Positions 51,205 through 61,316 of a stretch of DNA of 64,000 bases are shown one piece after another. The notes under the pieces were generated by a model. It was not told where the DNA came from. It did no database searches and saw only the letters and a program-made list of their open reading frames with translations. Position 1 is the stretch's first letter. Each line of letters begins with the position of its first letter. This DNA comes from Paenibacillus sp. E222 (GTDB lineage: Bacteria > Bacillota > Bacilli > Paenibacillales > Paenibacillaceae). The stretch spans positions 2,976,001 to 3,040,000 of the forward strand of contig NZ_CP058552.1 of NCBI RefSeq assembly GCF_013401555.1, given 5' to 3'. The position numbers and the translations under genes are program-made.

Positions 51205-54200
51205 ATGACTATAACTTCGATTATCGAACAAATCCGCATTATCGAATACGATCCCTCCTACGCTGCCGCACTTGCTGATATGTGGAACCGCAGCAATGAA
51301 AGTTGGGGAGGTGGCACCAACCAGAGAACGGAGGATACCGTTCGCCGGGAGATGGAGACTTCGTCCAATCTTCATGTATTTCTGGCCGTTCATGAGAAAG
51401 AGGTTGTTGGCTTCTGCAGTTTTGCCCACTACCGCTATGACGAGAATGCCCTGTATGTGCCGCTTTTGAATGTTCGTCCCGATTATCATGGCTATAAGGT
51501 CGGACGTAATCTGATCCTGAATGCCGTTCGCAAGACCGTGGAAGCGGGATGGCCTCGCCTGGATCTGTTCACTTGGGCAGGTAACACCAAGGCTGTACCG
51601 ATGTACAAGAAATGCGGATTCTTCTGGGAGAAAAAAGATGATAATGTGCATCTGATGAACTTCATCCCGACCATCTTGCAGACGGAAGCGCTTGCTCCTT
51701 ATTTGGAGGAGCTGGATTGGTACGCAGACAGCACCCGCGAACTCCTCATCGAGCCGGATGGCCGACGGGAGCGTGGTTTCGATTTCTTTGATTATTCCTG
51801 GCAAAAGGGAGATATCTCCTTGCGAGCCGAATTCGAGAAATCGGGTCGCGGGCTGACAGCTCTCGAAACACCGGATTACGAGATTTCCACAGAGATCGAC
51901 GATCATGATCTCGTATTTGGTTCCGCATACAAGGTTCGCTACCGGATCACGAACCGTTCAGCATCCGAGCTGAAGTTCGAGATCAAGGGTCAGGACAACA
52001 AAAATATTCGTTTTGCGCTGGACGCTGCAAGAGCGGTTGCTCCGGGAGAAACGGTAATCGTGGAGGGCGAATTCCATCTTGATCCTGTTCAAGAGGAGCA
52101 AAGTCAGAATAAGACCCATCCCGTTGTCACAAGCACATGGCTGATCGGTGGCAGAAAAGCCGAGTTTCGTATGGGGGTTGCCCCGAAATTCCCGGCCAAG
52201 ATCAACACGGTGTTGCCCGTAAGAGAGCTCTATACAGGCACTCCTGCTGAGTTATACCTGAATGTGGAGAATAATTTTGATGCCGAAGCAGAGTTCACTT
52301 TTGACCTGCCAGAAGAAGAATTCCTGGAGTGGGCAGAACGTTCGGTGCGCTTCACGGTTCCTGCAAAAGGGAAAGCCTCTGTACCGGTAGCCTTTACCTT
52401 GCGTTCGTATGGTCTCTATTCGCGAGAAGTAGAGGTAACGGCTGTTCCGACGGATAGACAAGCGGTATCTTTTACAACCAAGCTGTCTGTTCTAATGAAG
52501 GGAACACAAGGACGTTATGGTGGGGAAAACGGGGAACAGTGGGTGGCCGTGAACGGTGCATTCTCCCTCCATATGAGCAAGCAAGAGAACAACATGTGGA
52601 TTGAATACCCTGGCTCGGTTCACACGTTCTGGTGGACCTATCCGAAGCTGGGTAAGCCATTTGCAGAAGAGTTTTCCAAGAAACAAGCCAAGGAAGTCAA
52701 CATCTATCCGGAGGGAGAAAACCAGGTTCTCGAAGCACTGTATGAATCGGAAGACTTCCCTGGTATAGAGATCAAGACCGTCGTCAAGCTGTTTGCCAAC
52801 GGAATTGCGGAATTCCACCATGAAATTGGGAATAAGCGCAGTGCGGAACTGGAAGAGAATATGTTCTTGATGACGAACTTTGGTTTCTTCGGCAATCGGC
52901 TTATTCTCCCTTACCAAGGCCGTTATGTAGATATGGGCGATGCGTACTCTGGCGATCCGAGCCACTGGGACAGCGCCCAAATTACAGAGAACTGGTTGTT
53001 CTGTAAGGAAGAGTACGGTGCTTGCGGTATCTATTGGGACCCTTCCCTGAAGCTGCTTCGTCCGGAACACACGCTGGGGTTACAGCATGAGCTAGGCCGT
53101 ATTCCAGCAGGAGCCGTTGTGCAAACGAAGGCGACCGTATTTGCTCTGAATACCTTTGCCAAATGGCAGGATTTCCGATCTTTCGCCCAAAAACGGCATA
53201 GCCCGGTTGTACCGAAGCTGGACAACCATCTTGAGCTGGCATTGGGTGGTGGCAATCCGTTCGCCCAGGATGTGCTGACAGCAGAACTGATTGAACGGAA
53301 AATGGTTCCGCTCGCTGGAAACCTGGAACTGTACGTGCAGAATGGTGGCACACCAGAGCACGTAGCTGCTGATATGGAATTAAATCGAGAGCAGGACCTG
53401 CGCTCCGCTAAATTGGAATTCTCCCCTGAGGAAAAGGATTCGACAGAAGAACGTGAATTTGGCTGGAAGGTTCGGGCCGTATATCGAGGAGAGGATCGGA
53501 TTCATGAACGTACCGCCCTCTGGTATCCTCAGACAGGAACAGCCGTTGATTGCGTGATTGAAGAAGGTCCAGCAGGCCCTGTGTACACGGTGAGCAACGG
53601 AGTTCTTTCGATGGCAGCTGCCCCCGGCTTCGGAAGTGTCGTGCATTCCTTGAAGTACCAGGGTCAAGAATGGCTGGACAGCACGTATCCGGAAGCAGCC
53701 CCGCGTTCCTGGTGGAATCCGTGGTACGGCGGACTTGGTGTAGGTATCCCAGGTATGAACGGTTTCAGCCGTCAGTTGGAACAAAGAAGCGCGGTATGGA
53801 CGGAGCGAAAGGATGAATTCGGTAACGTCTGGAAAGGAATTCAGCTCACGACCCGTATCGAGAAGCATGAAGCGAATCGGGGAATCACCTTACAGCAGCA
53901 TTACCTTATGCTGCCCGGCGTTCCTGTTCTTTGTGAGCTGCACTCGGTTACGAACGAAAGTGGATTGGCGCTGGATTACTCGCTAGCCGAGGAACATTTC
54001 TTCAAACCCTCGCCTGTCTTTGCTGATGGTTGGCTGGAACACCCCGAGCAAGGGCGGTACCCTCTCGGAAAGGTAGACGGATATTTTCAGGCCAAGGGTT
54101 TCTTGCGAATGGGTGCAGTTTCGCGTAAAGACATGCTGCATGCAGTGAATCGTTACCCTAATCAGAACGCTGGGGGGTTTGTGAACAATGTGGTGCTTGG

Positions 54201-54357
54201 TCACAATGTGTATCAAAATCTGCCACTGCTGAACGGGGAAACAGTCTGGACAGAGCCGACCTATCTAATCTTGGGGCAAATGCCTCTGAATCCAGAGGAT
54301 GTACGCGGCCTTCTGCAGCTAGACTTTGCAACTTCAAAAGGTAAAAAGGAGGCTTAA
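51205..54357 (+). CDS. GNAT N-acetyltransferase fused to a large beta-rich region
   Basis: The 1050-residue protein begins, after AAGGAG, with a GNAT domain (residues about 8-155: VVGFCSFAHYRYDENALYVPLLNVRPDYHGYKVGRNLILNAVRKTV, ..TKAVPMYKKCGF). About 180-430 look like Ig or NEW3-type sandwiches (YKVRYRITNRSASELKF, ELYLNVENNFDAEAEFTFDLP). The last 600 resemble a carbohydrate-enzyme-like beta-supersandwich (APGFGSVVHSLKYQGQEWL, WWNPWYGGLGVGI). There is no signal peptide. It is translationally linked to the amidohydrolase that follows by 1 bp. I do not know a characterised member; an N-acylated glycan or glycoside substrate is possible. Confidence 0.75.
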   Translation: MTITSIIEQIRIIEYDPSYAAALADMWNRSNESWGGGTNQRTEDTVRREMETSSNLHVFLAVHEKEVVGFCSFAHYRYDENALYVPLLNVRPDYHGYKVGRNLILNAVRKTVEAGWPRLDLFTWAGNTKAVPMYKKCGFFWEKKDDNVHLMNFIPTILQTEALAPYLEELDWYADSTRELLIEPDGRRERGFDFFDYSWQKGDISLRAEFEKSGRGLTALETPDYEISTEIDDHDLVFGSAYKVRYRITNRSASELKFEIKGQDNKNIRFALDAARAVAPGETVIVEGEFHLDPVQEEQSQNKTHPVVTSTWLIGGRKAEFRMGVAPKFPAKINTVLPVRELYTGTPAELYLNVENNFDAEAEFTFDLPEEEFLEWAERSVRFTVPAKGKASVPVAFTLRSYGLYSREVEVTAVPTDRQAVSFTTKLSVLMKGTQGRYGGENGEQWVAVNGAFSLHMSKQENNMWIEYPGSVHTFWWTYPKLGKPFAEEFSKKQAKEVNIYPEGENQVLEALYESEDFPGIEIKTVVKLFANGIAEFHHEIGNKRSAELEENMFLMTNFGFFGNRLILPYQGRYVDMGDAYSGDPSHWDSAQITENWLFCKEEYGACGIYWDPSLKLLRPEHTLGLQHELGRIPAGAVVQTKATVFALNTFAKWQDFRSFAQKRHSPVVPKLDNHLELALGGGNPFAQDVLTAELIERKMVPLAGNLELYVQNGGTPEHVAADMELNREQDLRSAKLEFSPEEKDSTEEREFGWKVRAVYRGEDRIHERTALWYPQTGTAVDCVIEEGPAGPVYTVSNGVLSMAAAPGFGSVVHSLKYQGQEWLDSTYPEAAPRSWWNPWYGGLGVGIPGMNGFSRQLEQRSAVWTERKDEFGNVWKGIQLTTRIEKHEANRGITLQQHYLMLPGVPVLCELHSVTNESGLALDYSLAEEHFFKPSPVFADGWLEHPEQGRYPLGKVDGYFQAKGFLRMGAVSRKDMLHAVNRYPNQNAGGFVNNVVLGHNVYQNLPLLNGETVWTEPTYLILGQMPLNPEDVRGLLQLDFATSKGKKEA

Positions 54358-54358
54358 C

Positions 54359-55237
54359 ATGTCGATTATTGATATTCACATTCATCTGTCGGATATCGAC
54401 AGCTTTCATCGAACGGCAATAGATTTATCGAAAGTGGATTACTCTGCCGCTGGCCTCAAGGCGGAGTTTGATAAGAACGACGTGATTCTTGGCATTGGTA
54501 TGGGGGTTACGGAGCAGACGAAGGGAGCATTCCCGGATTCCAGTTCTCCCAACCCGATGGGACTTGATTTGGAAGAAAAGGTTCCTTCATTCCTCATGGA
54601 ATGCGTCGGCATTAATCCAAACCACCTTGGCGGTGAACACGCTCAGGACGAACTGGACCGGATTGAAGCACGATTACAAGCTCCTGAGGTAGCCGGAATT
54701 AAACTATATGCAGGGTACTATCATCACTACGTGTATGACAAAATCTACACACCAGTCTATGAACTCGCAGCCAAGTATAACGTGCCGGTGGTCATTCATA
54801 CAGGGGATACGTATTCGATGAATGGATTGCTCAAGTATGCACATCCGCTGACCGTGGACGAATTAGCCTTTCAACAGCGCGGTGTGAATTTTATGATCTG
54901 TCATTTGGGTGATCCTTGGGTGATGGATGCCGCTGAAGTCGTAGCGAAGAATCCTAACGTTTACGCAGATTTGTCAGGCCTTGTTGTTGGTGATCGGCCC
55001 CATTTTGAACGATTTATGAACGAGCCCTTGTTCATGGATCATTTCCGCCGGGCGCTGGTGTATTCGGATCATTACGAGAAAATGCTGTTCGGAACCGACT
55101 GGCCGCTTGCGCCGATCGATCTGTATGCAGAATTCGTCCGCCGACTTGTGCCGGAACAGCATCATGAGAAGGTATTCTACGAGAATGCTTTTGGTTTATT
55201 TCCGCGCATTAAACAGCGAATTGCAAATCTGGGTTAA
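54359..55237 (+). CDS. Amidohydrolase-2 (PF04909) family TIM-barrel hydrolase
   Basis: I use the ATG at 54359 with AAAAAGGAGG upstream. The 292-residue protein has the family's metal motifs: IDIHIHLSD near the N-terminus, VVIHTGDTY, ICHLGDPWV and FGTDWPLAP. Members decarboxylate or hydrolyse small acids or lactones. It starts 1 bp after the GNAT fusion gene, and both probably work on related substrates. A terminator follows. Confidence 0.87.
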   Translation: MSIIDIHIHLSDIDSFHRTAIDLSKVDYSAAGLKAEFDKNDVILGIGMGVTEQTKGAFPDSSSPNPMGLDLEEKVPSFLMECVGINPNHLGGEHAQDELDRIEARLQAPEVAGIKLYAGYYHHYVYDKIYTPVYELAAKYNVPVVIHTGDTYSMNGLLKYAHPLTVDELAFQQRGVNFMICHLGDPWVMDAAEVVAKNPNVYADLSGLVVGDRPHFERFMNEPLFMDHFRRALVYSDHYEKMLFGTDWPLAPIDLYAEFVRRLVPEQHHEKVFYENAFGLFPRIKQRIANLG

Positions 55238-55327
55238 GCATCAGTTCATTATTATCTGTGAAAAATGTATGCCATGTAGGTCATGGAAACATAGATGTTC
55301 AATGTTAATGCTGAATCCCTATCCTGT

Positions 55328-55363
55328 AAGCTCCTGTCACTTCTGGTGGCAGGAGCTTTTTTG
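55328..55363 (+). terminator. Terminator after the amidohydrolase-2 gene
   Basis: AAGCTCCTGTCAC pairs with GTGGCAGGAGCTT (one G-U) around TTCTG, followed by TTTTTTG. Confidence 0.93.
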
Positions 55364-55414
55364 TCCAGCAAAACAGTGAATTCATCTTATGCTTAACCTG
55401 GAATGAGGAGGGGA

Positions 55415-56371
55415 TCAGGAAAACAAAGGTTGAGTTACCATCTTCATATACTTTTTTAAGTCATCTTTTGCATATGAGTGTTGTTCCCATACCCCAAGGT
55501 TCCAACTCATATAGCGGATGCCGAGGTATCGGGATGCCAGGGAGAAATAGTTTTCGAATTTATATTGTGGAATATCGTATCCGTGGGAACTTAGGGCCTC
55601 CCGATAGATGTCTACTTGTCTCATATGGCTACAGCGTAGAGGAATATCGAAGAACAAGGAACCGTACCTTGCTTCCTCCCAATCAATAAAATAGACATCC
55701 TCATTGTTATGTACCAGTACGTTTCCTGGATTCAGATCATTATGGATCATCGTATGCATATGTTCATCTCTGATTAGAACTTCAAGATCATCTAAGATGC
55801 TACTGGCTACAGCTTCAATTTCCGATATGATCGGTAATCCAAATTCCTCGATGAACGCTGGGCTTTCTATGGCGGCGTTCCACGAAGGTCTCCAACGGTT
55901 TTCCATCATGTCGATGATATGATTCAGATCCACAGTGGGTATCCAGGGCATTTCTTTTTTTAACCCCATATTCGTTCCATGTATGTAAGCCAGCGCTCGT
56001 AATTCTTTATTGTGAAGCAGATCCATATCCAGATGGCTATAATCGGTTTGGTAATCCACATCCTGAATGCAGATCAAGCTGCGATCTTCAGTAGGAGGTT
56101 CGTTTGATCGGCTAAAGGGCACATTGGCGCCCTGTGAAAATAATCTGGACAATGTAGAGCGTTCAATGAACGTAGCCTTCTTCGTAATGAGAGAAATGTC
56201 CTTTTGTACTCCATTTACTAGGAATTCGATATGATGTCGAAGCAATTCCACGGCCTGGAGTCCCAATTGGATAGGGTTACTTTCCATGTTTAGGATGTGA
56301 GCATCCGAGGATACATACTGATTAATGGTCTGTTCTATTAATTGTTGTACTGTGATAGATTCCTTACTCAT
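55415..56371 (-). CDS. Aminoglycoside phosphotransferase-like kinase
   Basis: The 318-residue protein has the catalytic loop MIHNDLNPGNVLVHNN and the metal site VYFIDWEEARYGSLFFDI of the APH family. The N-terminal lobe is atypical (no clear GxGxxG), with STLSRLFSQGANVPFSRS. Its substrate is unknown. It is a single gene, starting after AGGAGATAAC. Confidence 0.82.
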   Translation of the reverse strand: MSKESITVQQLIEQTINQYVSSDAHILNMESNPIQLGLQAVELLRHHIEFLVNGVQKDISLITKKATFIERSTLSRLFSQGANVPFSRSNEPPTEDRSLICIQDVDYQTDYSHLDMDLLHNKELRALAYIHGTNMGLKKEMPWIPTVDLNHIIDMMENRWRPSWNAAIESPAFIEEFGLPIISEIEAVASSILDDLEVLIRDEHMHTMIHNDLNPGNVLVHNNEDVYFIDWEEARYGSLFFDIPLRCSHMRQVDIYREALSSHGYDIPQYKFENYFSLASRYLGIRYMSWNLGVWEQHSYAKDDLKKYMKMVTQPLFS

Positions 56372-56547
56372 CTGTTATCTCCTTCACGCCTATTAGTTGA
56401 TTAGTTTACCGAGCTTCGCTGCAATTACAATTGGAACATTCACTTTATTGGTGAATCTATTCAACGAGGGGGGGCTTGTATTTTTCAGGAACGCCCCACG
56501 TCCCTATTTTACTAGTGTTTTCTGGTAAAAACCTAATTACAGAATGG

Positions 56548-57564
56548 TTATGGCTTCGATAGAAGCATAAAATTATTAATGAATCCCTCTTTTTGAAGAA
56601 ATATAGCTTCGACTTCTTGCGTTTTCAAATCATAGTAATAGATTCCTCGTTCATGTTTGACGTTTGCATCTACATATTGCCCAAGGAAATAAAAACCTCG
56701 CCCATCTTTGGACAAGTACAATTCACTGCTGGCCTTGATAGGAAGGGGAATATTCGTTCTTTCCCCTGTTCTGATATTCACCATACTGTATTCAATGGGA
56801 TATTTATTGATATGTTTTGCCGTGGCAATCATGATCTGATCTGCACGCGCGGACAGAGTTAAGATTTGTTCCTCATCCAGTTCAATGACCTTACGCGTCT
56901 GCATGGAAATAGGATCTATTTCAATGATGGTATGGTTTGGAGGAACCATCGGTGTTTGGGCCTTATTGGACTGCTCCATATGAATATATTGCTCTTCTTC
57001 GGAATATTGGATGGCATAGGTTTTATTCGTATCTGGGTTATAAGATATGTCCCATGTAGTTGTATCCGAATCATCATCGTTCAAGATGTTCATTTCTTGC
57101 GTTTTCTGATCAAAGAAAATGACTTTGACGGGACGTTCCCCCTTTTTAACAGCAGCCATAACCAAAGTATGATCGACGGTATTCGGAATCATTGAATTAA
57201 TTGCAAATAAGCCTGAGCTTAATTGTTGAGTGGTTTGTGCCTGAATATCATAGGAAAACAACTCGTTACCCTTATCTTTTCCTGCTCCTGAATAATAGAT
57301 GATGTCATCTGCTAAGGAAGATACAGTTAAGGGATATTGAGAGTTATAAGGCAAATCAGCCATTTTATCTAGAGCCTTCGTTTGGATGTCGTATGTGTAT
57401 ACTCGCATGATCATACCCTCTTTGGGATCTGTTCCATTAACATATTCCGTGTTCGTTATTGAAAGATATTCATGGGCTTCTTTTCCTGAACTACATCCCG
57501 TAATGAAGAGAAGCAGAGTAATGAAGACTGGAATACATTTTTGAATCGGAAAACGTTCCTTCAT
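56548..57564 (-). CDS. Lipoprotein with beta-propeller-like repeats
   Basis: The 338-residue protein has a lipobox (LLFITGCSSG), so it is anchored on the outer face of the membrane. Repeats of TolB-like strands follow (VYTYDIQTKALDKMADLP, ELFSYDIQAQTTQQLSSG, VIFFDQKTQEMNILND, GIYYYDLKTQEVEAIF). Function unknown; such proteins often bind partners at the cell surface. It stands alone between two divergently placed genes. Confidence 0.82.
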   Translation of the reverse strand: MKERFPIQKCIPVFITLLLFITGCSSGKEAHEYLSITNTEYVNGTDPKEGMIMRVYTYDIQTKALDKMADLPYNSQYPLTVSSLADDIIYYSGAGKDKGNELFSYDIQAQTTQQLSSGLFAINSMIPNTVDHTLVMAAVKKGERPVKVIFFDQKTQEMNILNDDDSDTTTWDISYNPDTNKTYAIQYSEEEQYIHMEQSNKAQTPMVPPNHTIIEIDPISMQTRKVIELDEEQILTLSARADQIMIATAKHINKYPIEYSMVNIRTGERTNIPLPIKASSELYLSKDGRGFYFLGQYVDANVKHERGIYYYDLKTQEVEAIFLQKEGFINNFMLLSKP

Positions 57565-57809
57565 AACTCATCATCCTTTTCACATGTTCACGATAAAGCT
57601 ACGATAAGATGCTCTTTTTTTAAAATTTCACTTTGCCTAAATTGGGAGAGAATCAATATATAAACATAACATATACACCTTACCATTTACATGAATAATA
57701 TTTTTTTGAAATCGCTTTCCTTGCTGATGGAATATTTGATATCTACCGATATAAAGTTAACCCAAACAATATTGGACATAATCAAGGATGAAATGGAAGG
57801 TGGATTCAT

Positions 57810-59867
57810 TTGGTATTCGCGAAGGCGAGAGAACGCATGATCAACATGTCGTTCAGAGTCAAATTGCCGCTAATGATCAGTTTACTGGTAACCCTCGTAT
57901 TGGCGGTAACTGCGGTATTATCTTACACTGTAGCAGCAGTGATTACCCTCGACAAAAGCAAGGATGAGATTAAAGCAACTTCTGACCGGATTGGTGCGGG
58001 CTTGTTCACCTCATTGACGTTAGAAGAACAGTCCACATTCCTAATTACAAAACATCGCACATTCCAGGACCTGCTGGAGATTCGAAATAGCGAAGGACAG
58101 AATGATGATGTTTTTTTCTCGGAAAATAGTGAACTCGCGGATAAAGCCAATGGGATATTGGCAGACAGCCTCGCAGGGATGGAAGGCAACAGCGTTCTAA
58201 TTCTCTTGGACCGGAACGGCGTTGTTGTTGCAGCGAATAATCCCGAAGTGGTCGGTGGAGAACGCGCCGGCCGTGCGTATTTTCAACAGGCAATGCAAGG
58301 ACAGAATGTCATCAGTGAGGGTATAGTCTCTGAATCTTTGGGGACGCTGGGAACCGTCTTTGCAATGCCAATCTACAATGATAACAATGAAGTGGAAGGC
58401 GTGCTCGCGTCTACTGCCTCGACTTCATTTTTCGTTGACCAGCTTCAGAACATCAACATTAATGAAGAGGGGAAAGTCATTATTCTGGACCGCGTAGGTA
58501 CAGTGATGTTCAATTCGGCGGATGAGAAGATGGCGGGGCAGAAGCTTGAGTCTAATGAATATCAGTCCCTGATTGATCTGCCCTCTAACAAGCAGTTGCA
58601 GCAAGGCGATGTTAGCACAGAGGACAAAGTCGTCTTTTATTCCAAAATTCCAAGATCGGATTGGACCATCATTGTTGAAGATAAACTAAGTGATGTGCAG
58701 AAGCCGTTAGGGGCAATGGCGAAACAGATGTATATCGTCCTGTTCAGCGCGATAGCGGTGTCTGTCATTGCAGGAATACTGATCTCTTTGCTAGTTACCA
58801 AACCCATTACAAGACTGACAGCATTGTTCAGACAACTTGCAGACGGGGATTTGACGGTGCAGGCTAAGGGCAAATATAGCGGAGAATTCAAACAACTGGT
58901 GGACAGCTTTAATACGATGGCGGCGGGCAACCAACAACTGATTTCCAGCATGAACCATTCCATCAGTGTGCTGAAAACAAGTACAACCGAACTGGATCAT
59001 TCCACCCAGCAGACCTCGACTTCTATTGCCGAAACCACGACAACGGCGTTTGAAATTTCACGAGCCATGGAGTCGCAGGCCAATGATACGGAAGCGATCG
59101 TGGATAAGTTCATGAATGTGGGCAATAAAATTGAGAACGTCAATGAGATGTCACAGTCGGTGAAGGTCAAGGCAGATGAAATCACGGATGCATTCAGGAG
59201 CAACCATGAGGTCATTGATGCGTTGATTGCGGTAAACGGACAGAATGAGACCGAAGTAGCCAACATTTCCAAAATCACAGTACAGCTCGCTGAAAGTTCC
59301 TCCGGCATTCACCAAATTACAGGTACGATAACCGAGATTGCGAATCAGACGAAACTGCTTGCACTCAATGCCTCCATTGAAGCCGCTAGGGCGGGTGAGC
59401 ATGGACGTGGCTTCGCCGTCGTTGCATCGGAGATCCGCAAACTGGCGGAGCAGACTACAGCCCAATCGGAGGATATCAAGCGGATTGTGATGCAGACGAT
59501 TGATCATGTCGAGCAGAATAACCGGAGTGTACAAGCCATTGAGGCGATTGCTGAACAGCATAAGAGCAGTGTAGGCCAGACCAAGGAAACGTTCAATTTT
59601 GTTACCCAAAATATGAATGAAATGATGGACCAGGTTCAGGCCATTGCCTCCGAGATTGAATCCATTGAACGCGATAAGGATGACGTCATTGGAGCTGCGC
59701 AGAACTTGTCTGCTTCGGGTGAAGAAGTGTCCGCATCCGTGGAGGAAGTAACCGCGACGATGGAGGAACAGTCAGGCATGACCGAGCATCTGGCAGAGAT
59801 GGTACAGACCATCGATGGGTTGACCAAACAGCTTGCTGAAGCATCCTCCCGGTTCAAAACAAAGTAA
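57810..59867 (+). CDS. Methyl-accepting chemotaxis protein
   Basis: I start at the TTG at 57810, since AAGGTGG is 6 nt upstream; an ATG at 57837 is an alternative. The 685-residue receptor has a first membrane segment at about 18-40, an extracellular dCache-like sensor (about 41-300, with [20 protein letters not shown] and [13 protein letters not shown]), a second membrane segment, HAMP, and a signalling hairpin ([47 protein letters not shown] core). The ligand is probably a small organic molecule, unidentified. Confidence 0.95.
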   Translation: MVFAKARERMINMSFRVKLPLMISLLVTLVLAVTAVLSYTVAAVITLDKSKDEIKATSDRIGAGLFTSLTLEEQSTFLITKHRTFQDLLEIRNSEGQNDDVFFSENSELADKANGILADSLAGMEGNSVLILLDRNGVVVAANNPEVVGGERAGRAYFQQAMQGQNVISEGIVSESLGTLGTVFAMPIYNDNNEVEGVLASTASTSFFVDQLQNININEEGKVIILDRVGTVMFNSADEKMAGQKLESNEYQSLIDLPSNKQLQQGDVSTEDKVVFYSKIPRSDWTIIVEDKLSDVQKPLGAMAKQMYIVLFSAIAVSVIAGILISLLVTKPITRLTALFRQLADGDLTVQAKGKYSGEFKQLVDSFNTMAAGNQQLISSMNHSISVLKTSTTELDHSTQQTSTSIAETTTTAFEISRAMESQANDTEAIVDKFMNVGNKIENVNEMSQSVKVKADEITDAFRSNHEVIDALIAVNGQNETEVANISKITVQLAESSSGIHQITGTITEIANQTKLLALNASIEAARAGEHGRGFAVVASEIRKLAEQTTAQSEDIKRIVMQTIDHVEQNNRSVQAIEAIAEQHKSSVGQTKETFNFVTQNMNEMMDQVQAIASEIESIERDKDDVIGAAQNLSASGEEVSASVEEVTATMEEQSGMTEHLAEMVQTIDGLTKQLAEASSRFKTK

Positions 59868-59947
59868 ATAAGCGCATGATGTCATTTGACATGAAGGCAT
59901 AATAAAAGCGTAACGATTTTGGTTCAGTTTGAACCAGAATACAACTC

Positions 59948-59994
59948 AACCTCCAAGCCTGTTTAGTTAAGGGCGAGGAGGTTTTATTTTTTTT
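59948..59994 (+). terminator. Terminator after the chemoreceptor gene
   Basis: AACCTCC (59948-59954) pairs with GGAGGTT (59977-59983), with a loop of about 22 nt, and is followed by a long T-tract. Confidence 0.75.
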
Positions 59995-60130
59995 ATAAAA
60001 TAGAGACCCAATGACATCAATTAGGAAAAATTATTATGGGAAAAGTGAGGTTAACAACGAAACATTTACTGTTATATCTACGTCTAAATAGGAAAGTATT
60101 GTAAATTTAGAGCGAAAAGGTGGGAACTTG

Positions 60131-60604
60131 ATGCAAACACGAAGAAAAGTATTCATTGGCTTCATCGCTTGTCTCTTATTCATTCCTTCAGTAGCTTCAG
60201 CTCAAGAAGATCAACTGAGGGCACCCGTGGTCAAAGCGGTGAAAGTGAAAAAAAACTGCCCTTCAAATAAGGTGAAAAGTGAGAAACAAAAAGAAGATGG
60301 AGATAGAACCGTGAAAGACATAGTGATCCTTGAACCACTTCAAACGCTCATAGACGAATATAAACTGAATAAAACAGAAGAAAAGATTGAAGTGAGTATT
60401 ATGCTTAGATATGATCTGAACATCTCCAAACAAAAATTTTTGAAAACGAAGTTCTCTGCGTTCAAGGACGCTGTCACTGACAGGGAGGGATTCGGAGGAT
60501 ACAGTTTTTTTGCCAAGTTGACGATCACCGAAATAGAGGAAGTGAGTAAATGGGATGCGATCTCTACCATTTCACTCCCATCAGACACGGTGTCCATCTA
60601 TTAA
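60131..60604 (+). CDS. Secreted free-standing subtilase propeptide-like protein
   Basis: The 157-residue protein (ATG after AAAGGTGGG; an adjoining TTG at 60128 is also possible) has a signal peptide ending SVASAQ. Residues 83-157 align with the propeptide region of the subtilase at 61317 (residues 98-172) at about 49% identity without gaps, sharing EKIEVSIML and GFGGYSFFA. It ends at Tyr, at the point where the protease propeptide would be cut. No protease domain follows. It could inhibit or help fold that protease in trans (inference from I9-type inhibitors). Confidence 0.72.
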   Translation: MQTRRKVFIGFIACLLFIPSVASAQEDQLRAPVVKAVKVKKNCPSNKVKSEKQKEDGDRTVKDIVILEPLQTLIDEYKLNKTEEKIEVSIMLRYDLNISKQKFLKTKFSAFKDAVTDREGFGGYSFFAKLTITEIEEVSKWDAISTISLPSDTVSIY

Positions 60605-60613
60605 TTAGGTTGA

Positions 60614-60667
60614 GAAGCCCTTATTACGCTGATTCTAGGGGATTTGGCGGAGTTAAGGGCTTCTTTT
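60614..60667 (+). terminator. Terminator after the propeptide-like gene
   Basis: GAAGCCCTTA (60614-60623) pairs with TAAGGGCTTC (60654-60663) around a 30-nt loop, followed by TTTT. Confidence 0.75.
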
Positions 60668-61004
60668 ATGATTTTTCAGAACTATAGGAGCGCAGCATAT
60701 ATCCAGTTCCTCTGACAGAGATAATAAATCGAGGTTTTCTTGGATGGTCCTCAATTTTTTTACGAACTCGGTTTATGTATACATAGAGCAGATGAAGATC
60801 TATATTTTCCTCTGAGAGCCACATGAACTTATAAATCGAAAGCAAGGGGACTGTTTCATCAAGGTTATAAGCGAGACGTTGGAGAAGACGGAGTTCTAGT
60901 CTGGAAAGGGAGAAAGGAAGACCGTTTTTCATGAGAATAGATTGATCGATATCAATATAACAGTGATTATCAAGGATTATGGGCTTGGTCGATAAAATAT
61001 CCAT
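60666..61004 (-). CDS. Stand-alone OmpR-type winged-helix DNA-binding protein
   Basis: The 112-residue protein is just the C-terminal DNA-binding domain of OmpR/PhoB regulators (PFSLSRLELRLLQRLAYNLDETV, LHLLYVYINRVRKKIEDHPRKPRFIISVRGTGYML). No receiver domain is present. It lies between the propeptide-like gene and the subtilase, on the opposite strand, and may control them. A ribosome-binding site AACGAGGTG precedes the ATG. Confidence 0.82.
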   Translation of the reverse strand: MDILSTKPIILDNHCYIDIDQSILMKNGLPFSLSRLELRLLQRLAYNLDETVPLLSIYKFMWLSEENIDLHLLYVYINRVRKKIEDHPRKPRFIISVRGTGYMLRSYSSEKS

Positions 61005-61316
61005 TGTTCACCTCGTTATAATCTATAAACATTATTTTCCATAAGTGTATTATAGATGATAGAATTTAGATTGGAAAGACCTTGTTTGACGAATTTTAGG
61101 AAGGATATGTAGAATTGTTGATAACCTAAACAAATTGTGAGATTTAAAAGTAAAAATCTAATGTATGCTTGTTTTGTAAAAAATTAATTACACATCTAAT
61201 CGAACGGAAATCATTACTGAACTCATTTACAAGAAAGGAGGGAACCCTGGTTTTCTAGTTTTTATTTCGAAATAGTACTTGAATTCCAAAATGTTTAGTA
61301 AGGAGGAGTCCAGTCC
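61005..61316 (+). other. Divergent control region ahead of the subtilase
   Basis: About 310 AT-rich bp between the winged-helix gene and the subtilase. It contains a second ribosome-binding-like AAAGGAGGG at 61234-61242 not followed by a usable ATG frame. No confident promoter assignment was possible. Confidence 0.4.
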
